From Prolixibacteraceae bacterium (GTDB taxonomy: Bacteria; Bacteroidota; Bacteroidia; Bacteroidales; Prolixibacteraceae), in the NCBI GenBank assembly GCA_029265875.1, contig JAJUGS010000010.1, positions 1 to 32,328 of the forward strand: a stretch of 32,328 nt of DNA, read 5' to 3'. The position numbers and the translations under genes were made by a program. This document shows positions 27,418 to 32,328 of this stretch, piece by piece. The first letter of the stretch is position 1, and the number at the start of each line of letters is the position of its first letter. Under the pieces are notes generated by a model that was not told where the DNA came from, searched no databases, and was given only the letters and a program-made list of their open reading frames with translations.

Positions 27418-28161
27418 TTATCTCGTTAATTTAAGCAACCCATTGATGATCGTTAACGGGTGAGGCGGATTGCCTGGGATGTACAGATCGATTTTTACAT
27501 CTTTCAGAATACTGCGTTCGAGTGCTGCGCTGTCGGCAAAAATGCCACCGCTGATTGCATCGACTCCGCACAAGATAAAGAGTTTGGGTGATGGAATGGC
27601 TTCCCAGGTAGTTTTCAGTGCTTCGGCCATGTTTTCCGAAATGGGGCCGGTAACCACCACGCCATCAGCATATCGCGGTGAAGCCACAAATTCAATTCCA
27701 TACCTGCCCATATCAAAATTGGCATTTCCACAGGCGTTCAGTTCAAACTCACACGAATTGTCGCCACCTGCCGAAACCTGCCTTAATTTCAGTGATTTGC
27801 CAAAAACTGTTTTAATTTTTGGGTCGATCAAAGTCTGGTCCAGCTCAATATTTTTTTTCTCACCCTCAGAAATAATAAGGTTTTCGAGCTTGTTTGTACT
27901 GATTTTATGGTCGTTTGTGAAAGTGATTTTTTCAGGAAAACGAAAAGCACATTCGCCGCAGAAGTTGCATTTTGCAAGGTTAATTCTGACAGGATTTGCC
28001 GAAATGGCATTTAACGGGCAGCAACTCACCAGTGCATTTTCATCCACTTTTAGGGAACTGATTTCCGTCCGTCCGCGAAAAGGTGCCGGAACTTCGGCTT
28101 TTGTGGGATCAGTGATAAATTGTTTGCCGTTGTGTTTTATGATTTTAATTTCCTGTAACAT
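27418..28161 (-). CDS. NuoB/HycG-like small subunit with N-terminal single [4Fe-4S] ferredoxin domain; N2-type cluster ligands largely missing (Ehr-like)
   Basis: SCCPLNAI + CNFCGEC ferredoxin; DNSCEFELNACGNANFDMGRYGIEFVASPRYADGVVVTGPIS ... CGVDAISGGIF ... DLYIPGNPPHPLTIINGLL. Confidence 0.85.
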   Translation of the reverse strand: MLQEIKIIKHNGKQFITDPTKAEVPAPFRGRTEISSLKVDENALVSCCPLNAISANPVRINLAKCNFCGECAFRFPEKITFTNDHKISTNKLENLIISEGEKKNIELDQTLIDPKIKTVFGKSLKLRQVSAGGDNSCEFELNACGNANFDMGRYGIEFVASPRYADGVVVTGPISENMAEALKTTWEAIPSPKLFILCGVDAISGGIFADSAALERSILKDVKIDLYIPGNPPHPLTIINGLLKLTR

Positions 28162-28171
28162 CTTCAGTTTT

Positions 28172-29695
28172 TTAAAGGTCGAATCCGCAGTAACTTAAAT
28201 TGTAACTCTTATTGTTGATCGGAAAGTCGGAAATTTCAAGGTTTCGCAACGAAAGTTCCAGTGCTTTCCAGTTGTGAAACGATGGGTCCTTTATTTTGTA
28301 ATAAACCAGTTCCCCGTTTTTGCCCGTCACAGCGGTGTGGCAAATCTCACCGCGCCAGCCTTCCACCAGCGAAACGGCCAGTCTTCCGGGTTTCAGCGCA
28401 ATATCACTGACTGGTTTTGGAGAAGGATGGACAAATTCTTCGTTTTTTAATACTTCCCTGATCCAGAAAATGGATTGTTTTATCTCTTTCCGGCGCAGCA
28501 AAAAACGGGAGAAAACGTCACCTTTTGGCAAAACTATTGGGGTGTATGGATGTTTTACAAATGCTTTGGAAGGGTGGCTTTTCCGAACATCGCGCGGAAT
28601 ATTTGCCATTCGTGCAACCATCCCGACTGCCCCGATTTTCCGCATTTGTTGCTCGGTAACAGTTCCGATATCATCAAAACGGTTTTCAACACTGGGCAAA
28701 CGGTAAGTGAGGTGGGCCAGTTCAACAAATTGTTTTTCGTATTTATCGAGAGTTTGCAGAATCTGACTTTTGAGCTGATTTGTCAAAGGGTAGTGCGTTC
28801 CTCCTGTTCTGATCATTCCTTTTCCAAGCCGGTTTCCGCACCACGCCTGGGTTTGGTTGATGATTGCCGTGCGGAGAATTCCAAAAATACTGGCTCCGAG
28901 GTTGTAAGCCACGTCTGTGCAAAGTGCAGAAATATCGGCAGTGTGCACGGCAATGCGCTCCAGTTCCAGTGCGATTGAGCGTTCAATATCAAGCTGAGTG
29001 GCTGTTTCAATTCCGGCAAGCGATTCCATTATACCGGCAAAGGCCAGGCTGTGACCAACTGTCGTATCTCCCGCAACCGATTCGGCCACAATATTACGTT
29101 GCAGCAAAGTTTGTTTATCCAATAAAGTCTGTTCAACTCCGCGGTGTTGCCAGCCCAACTGTATTTCGAGGTGCAACACATTTTCGCCATTACAGATAAA
29201 CCTGAAATGCCCCGGTTCGATAATTCCGGCATGAACGGGACCAACGCCAACTTCGTGCAGTTCATTACTTTCGATGGAATAAAACGGATAATCGTTAATT
29301 TTTAGGTTCGTATCAGCGCGGTTATGCGCAAATCTGACCGGTTTCAGCCACGGATGCCCCGGAAAACCAACACCAAAGTTCTCGTGAATTTCGCGCTCGA
29401 AAATATGAAGTGCGTTGATTTGTGGTGTCAGCGATGCGAGTTCCTGTTCGACATTTTTCGGTAAAAAATGGGAGAGAATAAAAATATTTTGGGTGGAGTC
29501 GTTTGCAATGGCAGCTATAAATTTAAGTCCATCATCCTGGGGAAAAGCAAAATAGGTGACACAGTGATTTTCGTTAAGCGTCAGCAATTCAATTATTTCT
29601 TTGCTGAAATCCGCGTAATTTAAAACCGGGATCAAATCGGTTTCAATGGATTTGCAATTTTGAATTATACAATATTTTTTGTTTTCAGAAACCAT
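28172..29695 (-). CDS. fused NuoC-NuoD/HycE-like large subunit lacking NiFe cysteine motifs (Ehr-like)
   Basis: NuoC-like IFEREIHENFGVGFPGHPWLKPVRF; NuoD/HycE-like GPVHAGIIEPGHFRF...LGWQHRGVEQTLL...; expected CGIC region reads ESVAGDTTVGHSLAF. Confidence 0.87.
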   Translation of the reverse strand: MVSENKKYCIIQNCKSIETDLIPVLNYADFSKEIIELLTLNENHCVTYFAFPQDDGLKFIAAIANDSTQNIFILSHFLPKNVEQELASLTPQINALHIFEREIHENFGVGFPGHPWLKPVRFAHNRADTNLKINDYPFYSIESNELHEVGVGPVHAGIIEPGHFRFICNGENVLHLEIQLGWQHRGVEQTLLDKQTLLQRNIVAESVAGDTTVGHSLAFAGIMESLAGIETATQLDIERSIALELERIAVHTADISALCTDVAYNLGASIFGILRTAIINQTQAWCGNRLGKGMIRTGGTHYPLTNQLKSQILQTLDKYEKQFVELAHLTYRLPSVENRFDDIGTVTEQQMRKIGAVGMVARMANIPRDVRKSHPSKAFVKHPYTPIVLPKGDVFSRFLLRRKEIKQSIFWIREVLKNEEFVHPSPKPVSDIALKPGRLAVSLVEGWRGEICHTAVTGKNGELVYYKIKDPSFHNWKALELSLRNLEISDFPINNKSYNLSYCGFDL

Positions 29696-29701
29696 GTGGC
29701 G

Positions 29702-31126
29702 TCAGTTTAAAAGTTGAATGGTCTGTTTGATCAGATCGGTTAAAATTGCTGGAGGATTGAATCCCATGTAAATTACCGCGAAAAACAGCACAAACTGCGA
29801 AACCGGTTCAAGGCGGTTGGCGAAAACGGCATCAGGTTTAAAATTCTCGGGGAGATCAGCAAAAAGCAGGTGCATGGTTTTTGAAATTATAAAATACATA
29901 ATAATAGTCATCATGATCAGAACCGCAACGGCAGTAACAATGAATCCCTCTGAAAAAAGCGCTTTGAAAATCATGAACTCGGTAATAAACAAACCCGATG
30001 GCGGAATGGCAGTTACAGAGATAATTCCCAATAAAAAGGCGAGCGCCCCGGTCGGATTCAACTTAAAGTAGGAACCGGTGTCTTTGATCCATCCGCTGTG
30101 AAAGAATGCCCGCACCTGTCCGAACTGAAAAAATAATCCGCCTTTTATAAACGAGTGAAAAACAAGGTGCAGCAATGCCGCGTAATACCCTGCTTTCCCT
30201 GCAGAAATGGTAATTAAAATAAGTGCAACATGTTCCATGCTGGAAAAGGCAAACATCCTTTTGTATCGTTTAATTCTGAATAACTGAATGGTTGCCAGCG
30301 AAATGCTGATTAACCCGGTAACCAGTAAAACGTTTTGTGCCCACGAATTCAGCGGGGTTTGATTGATAACTGTGTACACCCTGAAAATGGCTATGAAACC
30401 CGCATTGATCATGGCAGTTGAAAAAATGGCATTCACCGGCGACGGCGCAACTGTTTTGGCATCAATGGTTCCGGCGTAAAACGGGAAAACATTCAGCTTG
30501 GCGCTGTAACCGGTAAGTATCAGAACGAAAGCGGTTTTCAGAAAAAACGGGTCCATTTTCTGTGCGACCGATGCAAGATACGACACCGAAAGATTGGCGC
30601 CTTCGGGCGAAGTAGCCTGGGTTGCCAAAATCAGAATACCCAAAAATGCGATGGCAATTCCCACTGACGAAAGAAAAAGATATTTCCAGGCAGCTTCGAG
30701 CGGTGTTTCATACCGGTTGTGAAAAATCAGGAAGGTCATGCAGAGTGTGGTCGCTTCAATGCTGACCCACATCAACACAATATTTTCGGCAAAATAAACT
30801 GACGAAAGTGCCGTGGCCAGAATAATCATAATTGCAGCAAAACGGGTTTCGCTTTTTACGTCTTTTACATGCCTTTTGAAATAGAGATTGGAATGAAACA
30901 GCGTCGGGACCAGCAGGATGCTTAAAAGTGCATTCATCAGCACCGACAAGCTGTCGAACTGATAATAGACCGTATCGAAAGAATCCAGATTTTTGTAGGA
31001 ATAAACGGTTAACAGACAATGAAGGGCTACAAACAGTGTGCTTCCGACTGCCATGATGATTCTGTTAGCAAACAGAAAAATCAGCAGGCTCAAAACAAAC
31101 GCTATCCCGAAAAAAAGTAAAATCAT
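29702..31126 (-). CDS. HyfF-like (NuoL/M/N family) antiporter-type membrane subunit
   Basis: VLMWVSIEATTLCMTFLIFHN; GYSAKLNVFPFYAGTIDAKTVAPSPVNAIFSTAMINAGF; proton_antipo_M pattern. Confidence 0.88.
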   Translation of the reverse strand: MILLFFGIAFVLSLLIFLFANRIIMAVGSTLFVALHCLLTVYSYKNLDSFDTVYYQFDSLSVLMNALLSILLVPTLFHSNLYFKRHVKDVKSETRFAAIMIILATALSSVYFAENIVLMWVSIEATTLCMTFLIFHNRYETPLEAAWKYLFLSSVGIAIAFLGILILATQATSPEGANLSVSYLASVAQKMDPFFLKTAFVLILTGYSAKLNVFPFYAGTIDAKTVAPSPVNAIFSTAMINAGFIAIFRVYTVINQTPLNSWAQNVLLVTGLISISLATIQLFRIKRYKRMFAFSSMEHVALILITISAGKAGYYAALLHLVFHSFIKGGLFFQFGQVRAFFHSGWIKDTGSYFKLNPTGALAFLLGIISVTAIPPSGLFITEFMIFKALFSEGFIVTAVAVLIMMTIIMYFIISKTMHLLFADLPENFKPDAVFANRLEPVSQFVLFFAVIYMGFNPPAILTDLIKQTIQLLN

Positions 31127-31157
31127 AGTCTAATTTGTAATTAACGTTTTATTACGC

Positions 31158-31250
31158 ATCACCCCCTGCCCCCTCAAGGGGGTAATTGTTTCAATGTTTT
31201 TAGTGCGTATTTTAACGGTAAATCTCCCCATGAGGGGATAAAGGGGTGAT
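31158..31250. repeat. ~93-bp inverted-repeat element (MITE/REP-like), with each arm itself palindromic
   Basis: Left ATCACCCCCTGCCCCCTCAAGGGGG (31158-31182); right end rc = ATCACCCCTTTATCCCCTCATGGGGAG; flanked by ATTAAYGTTTTATT direct repeats (31140-31153, 31263-31276). Confidence 0.7.
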
Positions 31251-31284
31251 AAATAGCTATACATTAATGTTTTATTCATCTCAC

Positions 31285-31914
31285 TTAATCTTTTAACTGG
31301 CTCAGTTTACTGGCCGAAATTGTATCAAAAGTATCCTTCACCTTGTTCATAAAAACACCGATTACCAACACTGCAATCAACACGTCTAACAAAACCGCCA
31401 GGCTCACAAGAAATGGCATTTCGCCACCAACCGCAAGCGACAGCAAAAAAGCGCCGTTTTCAATAATGAGAAAACCAACGAGGTGACTGAAAATATTTTT
31501 ATGGATGATGATGAAATACATTCCTCCTATCACGGTTGCCAGCGCCACGGTAAAAAATCGTAACTGAATCACTTCGTTGTTGATGGTGTAGCTCATCAGA
31601 AAACATCCGATCAGAACCGCTGAAATAATGATTAATGAATAAAAAACGGGCACTTTGCTTTCGTGGACCCTTTTTAACTGGTTTTGATGACGCAGCCGGT
31701 TCAGAAACCAGGGAATTATAATTGCCTTGACAATCAAAGTTTCAAGCAGAATTACAATCAGTCCGAGGAGTTGAATATGAATGAGGTTGTTAAAGGCAAT
31801 TCCAAAAAGTAAAGTTCCCTGAATGGCAAGCAACCAGATAAAATTCGATACTCTTTCGGAAAGGAAAAAGTACACGAGGGTTGCGGCGAACAAAACAATC
31901 AGAACAATAACCAT
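31285..31914 (-). CDS. HyfE-like (NuoK-related) membrane subunit
   Basis: 209 aa, multi-TM; GLIVILLETLIVKAIIIPWFLNR, VGFLIIENGAFLLSLAVGGEMPFLVSLAVLLDVLIAVLVIGVFMNKV typical of HyfE. Confidence 0.85.
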   Translation of the reverse strand: MVIVLIVLFAATLVYFFLSERVSNFIWLLAIQGTLLFGIAFNNLIHIQLLGLIVILLETLIVKAIIIPWFLNRLRHQNQLKRVHESKVPVFYSLIIISAVLIGCFLMSYTINNEVIQLRFFTVALATVIGGMYFIIIHKNIFSHLVGFLIIENGAFLLSLAVGGEMPFLVSLAVLLDVLIAVLVIGVFMNKVKDTFDTISASKLSQLKD

Positions 31915-31915
31915 A

Positions 31916-32328
31916 TCAATTCATTAAAATTATTTTTCCGGTAATAATCAGTACCGACAGAAATCCAAGTATGGCTAACGCTGTCAGTGAAATGATCCAC
32001 TGCGCATTTTTGGCCATTTTGTTTCTTGCCCTGAACGACTCAAAAACACCAACCGAAATGGCAAAAAGAAATTCAACAACAAGAAAAATAACCAGTTGAG
32101 CAGCAAAATAATCTTGCATCGGCAGTACAAAATTAAAAATGAGTGCGCCATAAACCGCAAACTTAAATCCGTTGGCAAACTGAATCAAAGCAAGATCGAA
32201 CCCACTGTAATCGAGCTACATCTCTTCGTGTAACATGGTTAGTTCGAGATGTGTTTTTGGGTCGTCAACCGGCAGGCGTCTGTTTTCGACCATGGCAATC
32301 AACAAAAAGATGTAAACTGCAAGCAGTG
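31916..32328 (-). pseudogene. NuoH/HyfC-like membrane subunit, partial (runs off right edge), interrupted by in-frame TAG
   Basis: Same frame on both sides of the stop: LLAVYIFLLIAMVENRRLPVDDPKTHLELTMLHEEM*LDYSGFDLALIQFANGFKFAVYGALIFNFVLPMQD...; TAG at 32218-32216 inside the conserved HLELTMxHExMxLxYSG motif. Confidence 0.85.

Noticed and set aside
27470-28198. 242-aa plus-strand ORF opposite the NuoB-like gene, and plus ORFs within 28320-29199
   Set aside because: Antisense to well-supported Ehr-like subunits; no independent coding evidence.
31916-32188. Treating the 90-aa ORF as an independent small membrane protein
   Set aside because: Homologous frame continues upstream across the TAG into the conserved VDDPKTHLELTM motif, so the ORF is the C-terminal part of a NuoH/HyfC-like subunit.
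27418-32328. Calling the complex a hydrogen-evolving Hyf/Hyc hydrogenase
   Set aside because: The large subunit lacks the CxxC NiFe ligands and the small subunit lacks most N2-cluster cysteines.

Overview
This is a Bacteroidetes-type chromosomal window, probably Bacteroidales/Marinilabiliales-like. The assignment rests on gldD/gldE, a T9SS C-terminal sorting domain, TTTG/TAnnTTTG promoters and MqnA-type menaquinone synthesis. Most genes are ordinary housekeeping or colinear operons: a mutY-ssb-gldE-gldD-PPTase-zwf-pgl chain on the minus strand, HU plus RNase E/G, dsbD, trmH, a second HU, tRNA-Ser(TGA), tRNA-Trp(CCA), lutA-like, msbA-like, purB, mqnA, nfeD, a DUF1080 lipoprotein and a DEAD-box helicase. 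The most unusual region is the right end (27.4-32.3 kb, minus strand). It encodes a group-4-hydrogenase/complex-I-like membrane complex whose catalytic subunit lacks the NiFe-binding CxxC motif and whose NuoB-like subunit has lost most N2-cluster cysteines, so it resembles the 'Ehr' class rather than a hydrogenase. Its NuoH/HyfC-like subunit carries an in-frame TAG, and a small inverted-repeat element bracketed by near-identical direct repeats sits inside the operon. Other notable items are a freestanding archaeal-type ThrRS editing-domain protein co-operonic with CxxCH proteins, a 30-aa AURKAIP1/COX24 (mS38)-like ORF missing from the ORF track, and a 21-bp x 7 tandem repeat upstream of the helicase. 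All calls come from reading the sequence; no database search was run.
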